64,000 nt of DNA from Sweltsa coloradensis (lineage: Eukaryota; Arthropoda; Insecta; Plecoptera; Chloroperlidae): positions 1 through 64,000 of the forward strand of contig JAMZAV010000633.1 of the NCBI GenBank assembly GCA_024449915.1. The letters are read 5' to 3'. The position numbers and the translations under genes were made by a program. A model generated the notes under the pieces. That model was given only the letters and a program-made list of their open reading frames with translations, had not been told where the DNA came from and ran no database searches. Position 1 is the first letter of the stretch. Each line of letters opens with the position of its first letter. Positions 33,142-44,922 of this stretch are shown here, piece by piece.

Positions 33142-33240
33142 CTGATCTTGGCCGTAGATGATAAGAGGTCCACGCCTCTGAATGCGACGACGGTTGCGCA
33201 TTTTCCCCTTGCCAGCACGGAACCGCTGAGACTTGTACAC
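33142..33240 (-). CDS. rpl4: ribosomal protein L4 (uL4), exon 5
   Basis: Ninety-nine bases code 33 residues, [20 protein letters not shown] followed by [13 protein letters not shown], a signature stretch of eukaryotic uL4 of the large ribosomal subunit. The acceptor TTTTTTTCTAG precedes it and the donor GTTAGA follows it. The phase is 0 on both sides. The protein lines the nascent peptide exit tunnel. The next exon was not found to the left, so the following intron probably exceeds 33 kb and extends past the window. snoRNA-like units lie in it on the same strand. Confidence 0.95.
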
Positions 33241-33292
33241 CTAGAAAAAAAGGAAATTGGATTTTAAAAATTGAGTCCTGTGTATATAATAT

Positions 33293-34229
33293 TAGGGCTG
33301 TGCGAGTACTCGATTTCTCGAGCTTTTTTGAGCTTCAGTTTTGAGCTCGCTCCGAGCCTGGCTTTATGCTCAACTTATTCGAGCCGAGCCTACAAAAACA
33401 CGCAGTACACGCGCTCATTTTCATCAACACTCAACAGACAGTCTTGTCAACAAAGACTTTCGCGGAAGAATGCGGCAGCCTGAGCCAGCGACAACAGTCG
33501 ACTCGACGGTCGACGCAGTAGAATGCGATAGGCAGAGGCCTAGGCCTAGAATGCAAACGTATCTCTCTCATGTGGGAAAACCTATCACACTATCGCCCGC
33601 GCTGAAGCTTTCGTCGCAAAATAAGCCTAGGAAAGAAAGGAGATAAGCCAAGAAATAACAATCCAATGCGTTGTGATCGTAGAAACATGATCACATCGCA
33701 ATAATTCTTCTTCCAACTAGTTCCACACCGAGCAACGAGCATCTTTGTTCTTCGTCAGCTGTGAGTTGAGTTGGTTGATGGTTGGATCGACCGAACGCGC
33801 ACGTAGTTTGCGCATGTGTCACCGTGTCACGTGTTGGCTTACAACGCGCTCTGTTGTCAACTCGAGTTACTCTTTAGCAGAGTCGACAAGGAAGATTCCC
33901 CGGGTCTTCTTTATCGACTGCAGGCAGCGGGCAGGCTCCGCGGGAAAGTTCAAAGATTGCATCGACGTAGCGCGTAAAATAATAAACCCGTGAATTAGCC
34001 TAAAAACGGTCGCGAAAAATACCCTGATCTTATAATCGGCTCTGGGTAATTTCTAGAACCGGGTACCCGATGACATCCCTAGAAAATATGTTGCCCAACT
34101 ATTTTTAATTTAATTTAATTTTTTTTTTTTTTTTTTTATTTTTTTTGAAAAAGCTCGGCTCGGCTCGAAAATCAAGCTTTTTTTTTAATACTCGGCTCGG
34201 CTTAAAAATTCTAGGCTCGCACAGCCCTA
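33293..34229. mobile_element. hAT-like element 9 (TAGGGCTGTGCGAGTACTCG)
   Basis: The ends TAGGGCTGTGCGAGTACTCG and CTAGGCTCGCACAGCCCTA are flanked by the perfect octamer TATAATAT (33285-33292 and 34230-34237). Positions 33500-34081 are a paralogue of 37040-37612 and end with CCGATGACATCCCTA, the terminus of another hAT-like family, so a partial element is embedded. It sits in rpl4 intron 4, 53 bp from exon 5. Confidence 0.9.
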
Positions 34230-34257
34230 TATAATATGGATATCAATTAATAATATC

Positions 34258-35145
34258 TAGGGGTGTCAACGATTACGATTAAATCGATTCGATTAATCGA
34301 TTATTAATTGAAAACGATTAATCGATTTTTTTAAAAATAATCGATTTTAAATTTTTGCGTTTTTTTAAATTTAGTTTTCAAGATCTGCCGCCTATTACCC
34401 GCAGAAACGTTCCCGTACGTTACGTTTTCCCGCCAAATACGCCGTGATAACCGCCGATTTAATGTCTTGCTCGCCCGTGAGATAAGTTTCCATCAATTTC
34501 TAGCACGCGAGATTGTTCCCGATCCACATTTGATTGAAGCGACGTCGCAAAATACATCGTTCGTACCAGCCTTGCCTTGTCATCATGTGCGCATGCGCTG
34601 GCCGTGCAAGGTCGGAAGGAGTGGGCGGAGTTAAAGCTGCATTCTGTTTAAGCGTTCCACGCGGCGTAGTTGGCGCGGCAGTCAATAAACACAGTAAACG
34701 CACTCAACGCGCCTGAAACGCCGAGCAGTAGTTGCACCTTTACGTAACATGGCGTCTTGAGGTGTGACAAAAGAGATTGCTCTGGTGTTGTGTTTCGGCC
34801 TAGGCCAAGAGTTTTCGACAACATGGCATCAAACAATTGAATTTGATCACAGCATTGATGCCAATTTCATCTCGTATGCTTTATCTACCCCGCCACTTCC
34901 TCTTGATTATGCTCCCGACTGTCTTCTTCGAGATTGTTGTGAGTGCTCGAGTCCCCGCCACGGCGCCGATGCGAGCTCATGCCTTGCGCGGGCGATTCAA
35001 ACTAACCGAAACCAGACCGAAGTTTGAAAGAAACTGGCTACTATACCGACATTGTACAAAACGATTAAAATCGATTAATAATCGATTATGGAGGTGAAAG
35101 TGAATTCGATTATCGATTATAATAATTTAATCGTTTGACATCCCA
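34258..35145. mobile_element. hAT-like element 10 (TAGGGGTGTCAACGATT)
   Basis: The ends TAGGGGTGTCAACGATTA and TTAATCGTTTGACATCCCA are flanked by ATAATATC and TTAATATC (7 of 8 identical). Repeated ATTAATCGATT words lie inside both ends. It is 888 bp. A few short open frames inside are not called. Confidence 0.8.
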
Positions 35146-35296
35146 TTAATATCTATTAAACATGCATGGCTAACTTGGAAGTGATAAGAATTTCAATTTA
35201 TCATCATTTACTGTGCTTGAGTTTCTAAGTTATCCACTACGCACTGGTACATATTATGGAGCTCACGATCAACTCAAAGGTTCTACCTACACTTTA

Positions 35297-35345
35297 CAGT
35301 AGTCCCTCGATAATTCGCAAGTCGAGGGGACCTTCCAAAAGTCAT
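35297..35345. mobile_element. solo pogo/Tigger-like end
   Basis: TA is followed by CAGTAGTCCCTCGATAATTC and then GTCGAGGGGACC, the style of a Tigger-type terminus. No matching right end was found within the window. Confidence 0.55.
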
Positions 35346-36136
35346 TTTAAAATATACAAATTTGAATTAACCCTCTTAAGTCATAGGGCCCATGATCATG
35401 GACATGAAATTCCAAATTTAAATCCCGGTAAATAATAGGTTTTTCAGTTTGACCAATTTTTTTTTGCAAATTTGAAAAGAAATTTTACAAAAATCCCAAT
35501 TTCAATGGGATGAATTGTATCTTTATTGAGAAAATTGAAAATACACATCTGCAAAAATTGTTAAAAATGTGAAAATTTTGGTTTATCCCGGTTAAGTAAT
35601 AATTATTATTGTAACTTATTGCTGTTTTTTAGATAAGCAAAATTTACAAAAAATCAGGGTTGGGTCATTACACGTAGAATATTATTATTCTACTTATACA
35701 CAGAAAGAAAATAGTGTAGAATATGTAGATGTAGAATATTAATTTATTTGTTAACTGTTGTTTATATATGCAAGAAAAAAGTTAAAAACAAAAAAATTTA
35801 AGTTTGGAGAAGACATCCTTCACACCTTTGCTATAGGCTTACCTATTATTTTTGTACTTTAATTGGGTGATATCTTGTAAATAAAAATAATAATATAATA
35901 ATATACAGTAAGAACTCTCTTATCCGAGTTGGATGAGACCGGGGGCACCTCGGATTTGCGAAAAACTCGGATGGCGCGTTTCATTTGTTTATTTGCTCTC
36001 GTAGCATAGCCTGATGTGGTAAAATGATATATGACACATGTAATGGATAAAGGAACATAAAATACACACGTTACACTTCGTACAGGGTATACTAAATTAA
36101 AAAGACGGAAAATTAAACAGACGCACATGAACGCAC

Positions 36137-36917
36137 ATGAACACCTATGACTCGGCTACAAACAGAACAGGTTACGGCATCCACTGCATCTTCTTTGAAG
36201 AAGCCACTCCAATGGGAGTTGGCGAAACACACTTCGACGCTGAGGTCGCAGCCATTACCAGGGCGGCCGAAAAAATCGCCGAGACCCCCGCCTTCCCCCT
36301 CAACAAGACAAAATTTGTGATCCTAAGCGACAGCGTCTCGGCCATCCAATTTGTCTCTCAAGCAGCGAACCTCCATCCTAAATCGCTGCTTTTCAAAAAC
36401 TCCCTTGTCGGCATCCGACAGCAAAACAAACTATTAGAGACTCAATGGATCCCCAGCCACTGCAAGATCATGGGGAATGAAAAGGCAGACTTCTTGGCCA
36501 AAAGTGCCACAAAAGCACCGCAACCACCAGCAGCGCCTCTCTCCTACCAAATGTCAAAACTAAGATCAAGTAAAACCACAAAAAGGATCTTCAGAAACAC
36601 CACAGAAGAGACTTCACGACTAAAGAACTGGTGGACCGAGATCAAAAAAAGGGCCAGACAAAGACTGGTCGAGGAAGAGGGCCACCGCCCATTTCCGGCT
36701 TGTAACCGGTCACGACGTCTTGCAGCACCACCTGCACCGCTTCAACATTACCAACGAACCGGCCACCTGCAAACTTTGTAATTTAGAAGATCAAGACAGA
36801 GCGCATCTCTTCAGATGCGCCGCCCTCAGGAATGACATTGACTCCCTGCCCGATGACCTGAGCAGGATAGAAAAGGAGGCAGTCTTATATTGGATAGCAA
36901 GACAGAAGAATGGCTGA
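36137..36917 (+). pseudogene. LINE RNase H and C-terminal Cys/His fragment
   Basis: The frame from 36137 reads THFDAEVAAITRA (Glu), FVILSDSVSAIQF (Asp) and WIPSHCKIMGNEKADFLAKS (Asp), the RNase H core of an I/R1-like LINE. The first Asp motif is altered (TYDSAT). After a frameshift near 36680 another frame gives VTGHDVLQHHLHRFNI and the knuckle CKLCNLEDQDRAHLFRC, ending at 36917. It is related to, but not the same family as, the LINE at 29459-31597. Confidence 0.85.
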
Positions 36918-37039
36918 AGAGGCCAACTTTGCACAAGAAAGAAAAAAATTTAATAGCTTGTAAATCAAGCTCACAAACACACGTACACAATTAGGCCTAC
37001 ATGTCGTAATAAAAACGTATGTCTAGGCCTAAACTCGAC

Positions 37040-37612
37040 GCAGTAGGCCTAGGCTAGGCCTACAATGCAAACATAGGCCTAGGCTAGCTCTCTTTCTCAT
37101 GTGGGAAAACCTCTCACTACTATATCCTGCGCTGAAGCTCTCGTCGCAAGATAAGCCTGGGAAAGAAAGAACATAAGCCCAGGAATAACAATCCTATGCG
37201 TCGTGATAACGAATTTCGTGAATCGGTTGAAAGATGATTGCATTGCGAATTCTTCTTCTACACCCAACCATCTTTGTCAGTCAGCTGTGAGTGTGAGTTG
37301 GTTGGATCGTACGCGCATCTCGTACGGCGCAGACGGCAGTGTCCAAGATTTATTGCCGCATCTTTCTCTCTTGCACTCACTCGTGGCATGGGCGCGACTC
37401 GCCGAGACGGACGGAAGCACGTGATAGCTTACAACGCGCTCTGTCGTCAACTCCAGTTACTCTTTAGGCAGCGGGCACGCTCCGCGGGAAAGACCGCAAC
37501 ACGTAGCGCGTAATTTAAACTGGTGAATTAGCCTAAAAACGGCCGCGAAATATACCCGGATCTTAAAAATCGGCTCCGGGTAATTTCTGGAACCGGGTAC
37601 CCGATGTCATCC
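37040..37612. repeat. paralogue of 33500-34081
   Basis: The shared segments include CTCTCATGTGGGAAAACC, CTGCGCTGAAGCTCTCGTCG and the hAT-type right end GGGTACCCGATGTCATCCC (followed by TA). Similarity begins near GACGCAGTAG in both copies. Each lacks a matching left end, so both look like the same truncated element or a duplicated fragment. Confidence 0.65.
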
Positions 37613-37999
37613 CTACTCGTAAGGCATGCCTACAAATGTATGCGAGTACATTTAAAAAGTGCGAGTACATTTAAAAAAGTGCGGCGCGGCGTCTGTAATT
37701 ATTTTTATGTTTTATTTACGTATTTAAAACTTTAATTTTTTTTTTCTTTTTTTTGGGCGGCTCGATTGACACGGTACATCGGATAAGAGGAGATCAGATA
37801 AGAGAGTTCTTACTGTAATAAAAATATAAATTAAAGGCATACCCTAATCCTAATTAATAATATAATTTCAAGTTGCCAACATGATTTTGAGTTGCATGAG
37901 CCAATGATAGGATTTACAAAAACTACCTAATTCAAATTTGACACCATAAAGACAATAGCCAATCAGTAGTTATTAGCCATAAATCCCATATAACTAGGG

Positions 38000-39730
38000 A
38001 CACCGAATTTTTGTGAATGGTTTTTGCACGAAATTTTAAAAAACACAACTCTAAGTATTTTTGACAACATAGGAACATGTTTTGAGGTTAGAGGAGGCAT
38101 TTTGCGTTCACGAAGTTTCGCGAATTTTAGCTATTTTATGTTTTCACACGAAATAGACCAAAAAGAAGATTATTCACGAAATTATGCGCGAAATTCTCAC
38201 TTTTTTTAATAATTTGAAGCAAATTTTGCGTATTTTCGACGATCAAAACAGTCAATTTCTCACGTATCACGCCCACAGCTAGAACGGTTGTGTCGAGCTT
38301 CGAGAGTTGCCTAATTTAGATCGATTAGTCGAACCTACGAGTCGCACTCGCACCACGTGACCAAGGTCGAATGCACGTCCGCGACTAGTCGATATACGCG
38401 CAACGCACTTCGGAATAGGCCACATTTGGCTTCACTTCGTAACAGAATTCGTTTTTCTTGCATTTTCGTTGCATTAAAGTCAAAATGCCAAAAGTTGTAA
38501 GCATTTTTGTCCGTGAATCGGAGTTTCAAGAACATGGATTTTATTTTACGCCTCCATCCTAGGCCTAGGGGGCCCAATATAATTCGTTGTTCACGTAGGC
38601 CCTAGGCCTAGACCCCAGATAATTCCTTGGCTTGGCCTAGACCCCAGATAATTCCTTGTTGCTAACCTTTTAAAGATGCGTGCTTAAAATTTCCTTTAGG
38701 CCTAGGCCTAGGCCCTAGTGTAGCTAGCTAGAGTAAGCACCTTTAGGCCTAGCTAGGCCCTAGGCCTCCTAAATTTCATACAAAAATGGATGGCCCTGTC
38801 AGAAAAATTTCATTTTACAATGTAGGGGCCTAGCCTTCAACCTACTTTAAATAAGTACATTATTATTTGTTTGCAATTGAAAAAAAGTGGATTTTTATTT
38901 ACCGTTATTTACCATATTGTCAAGTTTTAGCACCGTTTTTTTGCCTATTTTATATACCGAAATGAACTGTTTTTATTTACCATTTTTCAGTGTCCCAACA
39001 TATAACCAATCAGGAAGTTTACTTGACTTATTTCCTCCTCAGTTTTCAAAATGGCAGGTTAGCCACAGCATTGCAGGTTGAGTGACCCAAGTGAGAGGCT
39101 TTAAATTAGTCAAAGAAAACAACAAGTTTTATTAACGATGGCCGACGGAGCGCGCCACGCGTTTGCTCTCTCGGAGAGTTTGACCACCAAGCTTCTTCAA
39201 AGCAAAGATGGAAGATTGAAGCTAGATTGAAGGAAGAAACATAAAACATCTCAAAACTACGCCAACTACGATTTTAAAATACGTAAAAAGTGCATTAATG
39301 GAATATTACCCGGCATTCTTTCTTCTCGATAGTTGATCTGAAATATTAGTGACAGGCAACAAAACCAATAAAGGATGGGTTTTTTTCGACGCCATGTAGA
39401 CCTAGGGCCTAGCCTAGCCTACCCTAGCCTAGGCCTATTCCCGGTTCCCGCATCCAAGTCTCCTTTGTTGTTTATCGTAATAATTTTGAAAGCACGCAGT
39501 CTCTAGGCCAAGGCCTACTTTTTGCCGTCACAGTACACACGTAGTAGGTCTAGGTTGTCATGAGCCTAGGCCCAGGCCTGGCCTAGCCCTACTGTGCTGA
39601 TGGTTCTTCTCAGTTTTCATAGGATTTCATGTGTTCAAAACTCGACTCGAAAACTTTGAGCCTAAAACCAAACTCGACTCGATGTCGAGTATAAAAACAA
39701 ACTCGAAAAAACTCGACATTTCGAGTACTT
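38000..39730. other. intronic sequence without recognised gene
   Basis: This part of rpl4 intron 4 contains dense TAGGCCTA words (38560-38770), a small tandem duplication of CCCCAGATAATTCCTTG (38610-38660), and a right end TACTTGCCACCCCTA near 39740 of an otherwise unpaired hAT-like element. A short frame starting ATGGCCGAC at 39138 (30 codons) is not supported. Confidence 0.45.
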
Positions 39731-39940
39731 GCCACCCCTAGAGTGAGCATAACTTTATTTTAAGTGATTGGTGTTTCCGAGATGGAAGATGATATTGGGT
39801 AGGTTGCTATTTCAGATTTTATTTTTGTTTTAACGAAATATCCGGAACAGGAATCGAAAAACCAGGTAGCAGGGTACTAACCGGACCCGAAACCAAAATC
39901 TGGAACCGCACATCCCTAATAAATAGAAAGTAATATTTAC

Positions 39941-40065
39941 CTTCTGAATATCAGACCATGCCTTAATGCGTCGCAGGAAGATCACAGCTTGCTTGGTAGT
40001 GTTATATTCCTGGACTTTATCATCTACAACAAGAGGCAGCTCGGGAATATCCTGGATCATGTGCC
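39941..40065 (-). CDS. rpl4: ribosomal protein L4 (uL4), exon 4
   Basis: This exon codes HMIQDIPELPLVVDDKVQEY and the following segment up to AWSDIQK, matching the uL4 stretch after the conserved MSKG. The acceptor is TTTGTTTTCAG and the donor GTAAAT. It begins in phase 1, completing the glycine split with exon 3, and ends in phase 0. A degraded hAT-like end (CGCACATCCCTA, 39904-39919) lies only about 20 bp beyond the donor. Confidence 0.95.
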
Positions 40066-40120
40066 CTGAAAACAAAAAAAGTAATTAAGTGACTATGTAC
40101 AAGGACTGGAGAATCATCAG

Positions 40121-41489
40121 TAGGGACCCTTGATTTTCGCGAGCACTTTATTCGCGAATTTTCGCAATTTTGTTGATAAATGAAATTTGACAACAGATGT
40201 CGACCTTTGGTGACCTTGGCATTCAAATGGCGTCCGCGAGTTTTCGCGATTTTCGGCGTTTTTTAGGTTTTATGCGATTTTATTCATTTTATTACAAATT
40301 CACGAATTTTTCCGCGATTTCACAACATCTTGAGAAGTTCTACCGATTTGTAGAGTTCAAATCACAAAAAGTTCAGCATACTTATTTCAAAATCCCGCTA
40401 GATTTCGAGTTTCGATCATATTCAAGATGGCTGACTGTGAAATCGATTATTTCGCCAAAAGTTCGACTAATCGATTTTTCGGTCGATAGTCGACCATACC
40501 AGCAGATTGTGATGCTTTGTGGCCTAAATTGCAGCTGTCTTGTATTCTGTGATCGCAAACTGCCGATAAAATGACAAAAATAATCCCGCGCGAGTGTAAA
40601 TAAAGATAAAGACATGTTATTTGTTTGATTTCAATAGACCTACACCTTGTTTCTTGCATCAGATGTGTTTCCAGGACAACAAAAGAGTTGACAGGCTGTC
40701 TGGGCCTACCTAACCTCAAATTCGCGATGTCTGAGGCACTGAGTTAAAGCTGTTTAATGTTAAGTCTACCATAAGAAAATCGTTGATTTGTCAAAATTTT
40801 GAGAATAAGTGCCCTAAACATAGCCCTAAGCAATTCAAATGACACTGGACCCTAGGCCTAGGCCTACTAGTATGGAGCAGGTTTAGGGCCTAGCCTAGGC
40901 CATCTTCAGGAAACAACACAGCATTGGACCTTTTGGATAGGCCCTACTACGGTTGTATCTAGGCCTAGTCGAGGAATGTCTGCAAAAAATGCACAGAAGA
41001 AATTTAACACCGAGATAATGTTATAGAACCTTGGCCTTGACCCCAACCTACACATCTCAAGCCCCTAGCCTAGGCCTAGGCCTAGGTAGGGCCTACACTT
41101 CATTTTTGTATGACATTCGTTGGTATGTAGTAGCTAGTTCATTTCCTAGGCCTATACCTACCACGATTTCAGGCTCTAGTCTCGATTTTTCAAATGGGAA
41201 CAGTAGCCTAGGCCAAGTAAAGCAGTTCTTTTAGGCTTAGGCCCTAGCTATTTTTGCATAGGCCTAGGTCTAGATTAGTGTCTTCCATTACATTCTTGTT
41301 ATATATAAATGATAACATTACAATATGCATGAATGACACACAGTCACATGCAAATTAACTAATTTATTCACCGCTTTTATTTACCGCTTTTTGTCGAGTT
41401 TTGATTTTAACACCGACTTTTTGCACCGCTTTTTAATATTTTTTGTACCGCTTTGTGGCGGTTTTATTTACCATAAATTAGGGTCCCTA
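40121..41489. mobile_element. hAT-like element 11 (TAGGGACCCT)
   Basis: The ends TAGGGACCCTTGATTTTCGC and TTACCATAAATTAGGGTCCC (then TA) have a perfect 8-bp target duplication ATCATCAG (40113-40120 and 41490-41497). It lies in rpl4 intron 3, 56 bp upstream of exon 4. The segment 40325-40940 has a second copy at 42045-42601. TAGGCCTA words are dense at 40850-41270. Confidence 0.85.
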
Positions 41490-42044
41490 ATCATCAGCCT
41501 TCAATAAAAATAATCAATACTATGTAGGCCCTACTTGGGATGACATTGATAACAAAAATTGGAATCGATCATTGTGACCTAAGAATCGATTCCAAAGAAA
41601 AAACATTTTAACTGTAGCCTCCTAAATCCCGTGCAACATCCTCCTGATAATAATTGTATTAATGAAATCGTGAAACTTGTCGAGCATCACGCAGTCTTGC
41701 AAACATCAGCTGCTAAGTAGAAATCACAATTTAGGGCCTAGGCCTTTCGCGATCTTGGATAGTTTTATGAATAATAATAAACGAAAGTAGTGTTTATTTT
41801 AATTATAAAATCAGTGACCTTGCCCATTCTCATGAAAACATAGACGTAAATCCAGCAGGTGGTAGGCCCTAGGCCTATTTGAACTCGCATTGTGCCGCAG
41901 TCTTGGCCTAGGCCTACTTTAGACCGAGGATCGAACTCCCATGATGTAAAATATTAGCTTTCTTTTAATCGTTTTATAAGATTAAATGTCGCCTCAAATC
42001 GCGTTTTAGGCCACCAAATATAAACCAGGACCCTTTTTTGCGAT

Positions 42045-42601
42045 GTGTTTCCGATTTTTAGTGTTCAAATCACAAAAAGTGCAGAATTATTTGAAAATCC
42101 CGCTAAATTTCGAGTTTCGATCATATTCAAGAAGGCTGAATATGAAATAGATTATTTCGCCAAAAATTCGACTTATCGATTTTTTCGGTCGATGCTGTCA
42201 TCCTGTGATCGGAAACTGCCGATAAAATGACGAAAATAATCTGTTTAATCTCGTGCCCGTGTAAAAAAAGATAAAGACATGTTATTTATTTGTTTATTTT
42301 CAATAGACCTACACATTGTTTCTTGCATAAGATGTGTTTCCAGCACAACAAAAGAGTTGACAGGCTGCCTGGGCCTACCTAACCTCAAATTCGCGATGTC
42401 TGAGGCACTGAGTTAAAGCTGTTTAACGTTAAGTTAACCGTAAGAAAATCGTTGATTTGTCAAAATTTTGAGAATAAGTGCCCTAAACATAGCCCTAAGC
42501 AATACAAATGCGACTGAACCCTAGGCCTACTAACTTATGGAGCAGTTTTAGAGCCTAAGCCTAGGCCATCTTCAGGAAACAACACAGCATTGGACCTTTA
42601 G
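42045..42601 (+). repeat. direct duplicate of 40325-40940
   Basis: The two blocks share TTCAAATCACAAAAAGT, TTTCGAGTTTCGATCATATT, AAAGAGTTGACAGGCTG and AACAACACAGCATTGGACC in the same order and orientation, with small indels. The hAT-type ends present in the first copy are not evident here, so this is a partial copy. Confidence 0.75.
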
Positions 42602-42925
42602 CTGCATTCCAGAATTCATCTCGTGTGTAATCCCGGATACCCTACTGTGATGTCAGGATACGTTGGATTGGATGTCAAAAAATATTGGAACAGTTGGATT
42701 ACAACTATGGTGGCAAATACAAATCAGCTGTAGGCATGTGTATGCACATTGAGCAAATGGTGACCATTGTTGTTGTTGTCTCTCACTCCTGCAGTTGGTC
42801 AAGGACCAGTGGCAGGTTTCGTCTCCTCAATCTTCGGATTCCTTTTGACGTATGTTTCCCTTCATGTTATCCTTGTAGTTTAGTTCCCTCTCCATTACTT
42901 CTCTTTCTTCCCTTTCACTACCTCC

Positions 42926-44130
42926 TTAGCCTGTTCCCTCATCTTCATCATCCTCCTCATGTATTCCTTGGTCTATTGTTAGCTGATTAGGCTCCGTTGG
43001 GAGTAGTTTAGGCTTGAGCTTGGCCTGAAATAGTTTGAGGTTTTTTTCTCCTACTATCCCCACACCAACACCATTCCAATCAACCACTGCTCTTGCCATG
43101 AAGGAGTATTTACCCACATCTGTCTTATATGTTCCCTCTCATACTTCCAACCATGATCCCCTCTAGCCAGGTAGCCCAGGGCTGCCGTTTTAACGGATTT
43201 TATCCGTGTTTACGGATATTTAGGGTGCAAAACGGATAAACGGATTTTTAGTCTTATTTACGGATATTTCGTTAATTACGTTTTCTATGCTTATTTTCGT
43301 ATATTTGAATCTGCGCGGGCTAATTTCGATTGTAAACATTGAAGGCGGGGCGATAATCGATTCGACTTTCGATAGGGGGCGGAGCAAGGGCGGAGCCAAG
43401 TCCTAGACTCCTAGACATTGTAGGAACTGCTTCTGCTTGCTTTTGGGAGTGGGAGGAGCCATGAACAAACAATGAAGATTGGAGCCTACAAAATTGTTTT
43501 CTTTCGTTTTTGTTTATAAAGTTTGGATTATGTGATCATAAACGTGAAAAATAGAATTGGTATATGATTAAAATGTTATTAACAAGTTCTGCAAGACTGC
43601 AATGTTATTAATAAACACAACACATGGGCCTAGGTCAAAATTGTGATGCAACATTCCTAGGGCCTAGCCTAGGCGGCTAGGGCTAGGGGCTAGACTAGGC
43701 CTAGGCCTAAGAATTTTTTAACCAGGTCAGATTTAAAACAGATTTTCTGTAAATAAGTAACATTTTACATTTTTATGCAATCTTAATTAAAGCAACCACG
43801 GGCGTTTCTGGCTCATTTATTCTCGTCTGTGCATAGGCCTAGGCCCTAGCAACTTTTAGGTTATGATGGTAACAAATATAAACATAACATTTAGCCATTT
43901 TCATAGTTTGATCAATGAAATTAACGTTTTAGACTTTTCACGGATTTTTGCGGATTTTTAATGTCCTCCAACAGGATTTTTTTTAAATGTCAGTGGCAGC
44001 CCTGAGGTAGCCTATGTGGCCCTAGTTAATCCCTTATTAAGTTCACCCCATCCCTCATGATCCTATATAATTTACTCATCCGATCCCTCCTCCTTCTATC
44101 CTCAAAAGTTTCTCCCGGGCATGGTATTTA
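42926..44130 (-). pseudogene. LINE C-terminal fragment split by a hAT element
   Basis: On the minus strand, 44110-44013 reads EDRRRRDRMSKLYRIMRDGV. After skipping the hAT-like insertion at 43177-44004 the sequence continues to VGKYSFMARAVVDWNGVGVG at 43117-42926. This order (a basic DRRRRDR helix, then RKYSFxxRxxxDWN) is typical of the end of LINE reverse transcriptases. Stops and frameshifts are present. Confidence 0.7.
43177..44004. mobile_element. hAT-like element 2 (CAGGGCTGCC), undisturbed
   Basis: This 828-bp element with ends CAGGGCTGCCGTTTTAACGG and CAGTGGCAGCCCTG has a perfect 8-bp target duplication AGGTAGCC (43169-43176 and 44005-44012). It is the clean reference copy for element 1. 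Its core, around GATAATCGATTCGACTTTCG and TTTCTTTCGTTTTTGT, also occurs inside element 6 between different termini. It is non-autonomous. Confidence 0.9.
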
Positions 44131-44401
44131 TTTTTTGAGCCCTGCTTCAATAAATACCTAGCTAGGAGCTAATGTACATAGCTTTTTAAACTTGACACTT
44201 TTCTTATTTTGTTTGTATCCTTTCTCCCCCCCCCCCAATATCAATATCTCGATTCTCGCTACATCGTGATTGCAATTGATAGTGGGTGTGGCTTGTTAGT
44301 TGTTACTACAGGTCCACCTACTCTACGCGCCAAAAACATCATACCCGCGCGCTACTATACATAGCAAAACATTGATTTTTTGTCTCGATGTTTATTTTGC
44401 A

Positions 44402-44501
44402 TGATAACATGGAATTTTGACTTTTTTTTTGTATTGCGAATTTTTCTATAACGAATTGACAATTTTTGGGTCCCTTGATGTTCGTATTAACGAGGGTTTA
44501 C
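44402..44501. mobile_element. solo pogo/Tigger-like right end
   Basis: TATAACGAATTGACAATTT leads into ATTAACGAGGGTTTACTG and then TA. This is a Tigger-type terminus without a partner in the window. Confidence 0.5.
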
Positions 44502-44922
44502 TGTAGGCCTACACATACATCCATAATTTGGTGTGAAGTGAAAGGTGAGATAACAAGAAGTGGAAGATCACTTTCAATGAACTGATACAGAAGTAAAGCG
44601 CGGGGAGCGGGGGTACATGCATTGGGATAAAGGCAAGGTTTGACCTTGAGCAGCCTATGGTCCGATTTCGGTTGCGTATGCGTATGAAAGGAATGTGGTA
44701 ATCAATCAGTGTTCGTTTCCGCTTGATGTAGATGCTCCGATCCCATGAATTGTGAGTAATCGTACACTAAAACACACGTGCCCTTTACCAATACTTTGCA
44801 ACTGCCAATGATTTTCTGAATCATTTGACATCCATGACGATAAATCGAACATTTACTACCCGCGGGTATCTCAGGTATCGATCGCGGGTACGAAAATTTC
44901 CGGGTATTGACATCCCTACTAA

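Larger units (their letters stand above)
35906..37815. mobile_element. pogo/Tigger-like element carrying nested insertions
   Basis: The terminal inverted repeats CAGTAAGAACTCTCTTATC at 35906 and 37815 are perfect over 19 bp and flanked by TA on both sides. The 1.9-kb interior holds a LINE RNase H fragment (36137-36917) and a paralogue of part of element 9 (37040-37612). No transposase was recognised. Confidence 0.85.

Noticed and set aside
39138..39230. Short frame beginning ATGGCCGAC as a host gene start
   Set aside because: It has only 30 codons, no donor site in a fitting place and no family resemblance.
35297..44501. Pairing the two solo Tigger-like ends as one element
   Set aside because: The terminal sequences differ (CAGTAGTCCCTCG versus CAGTAAACCCTCG), so they are from different elements.
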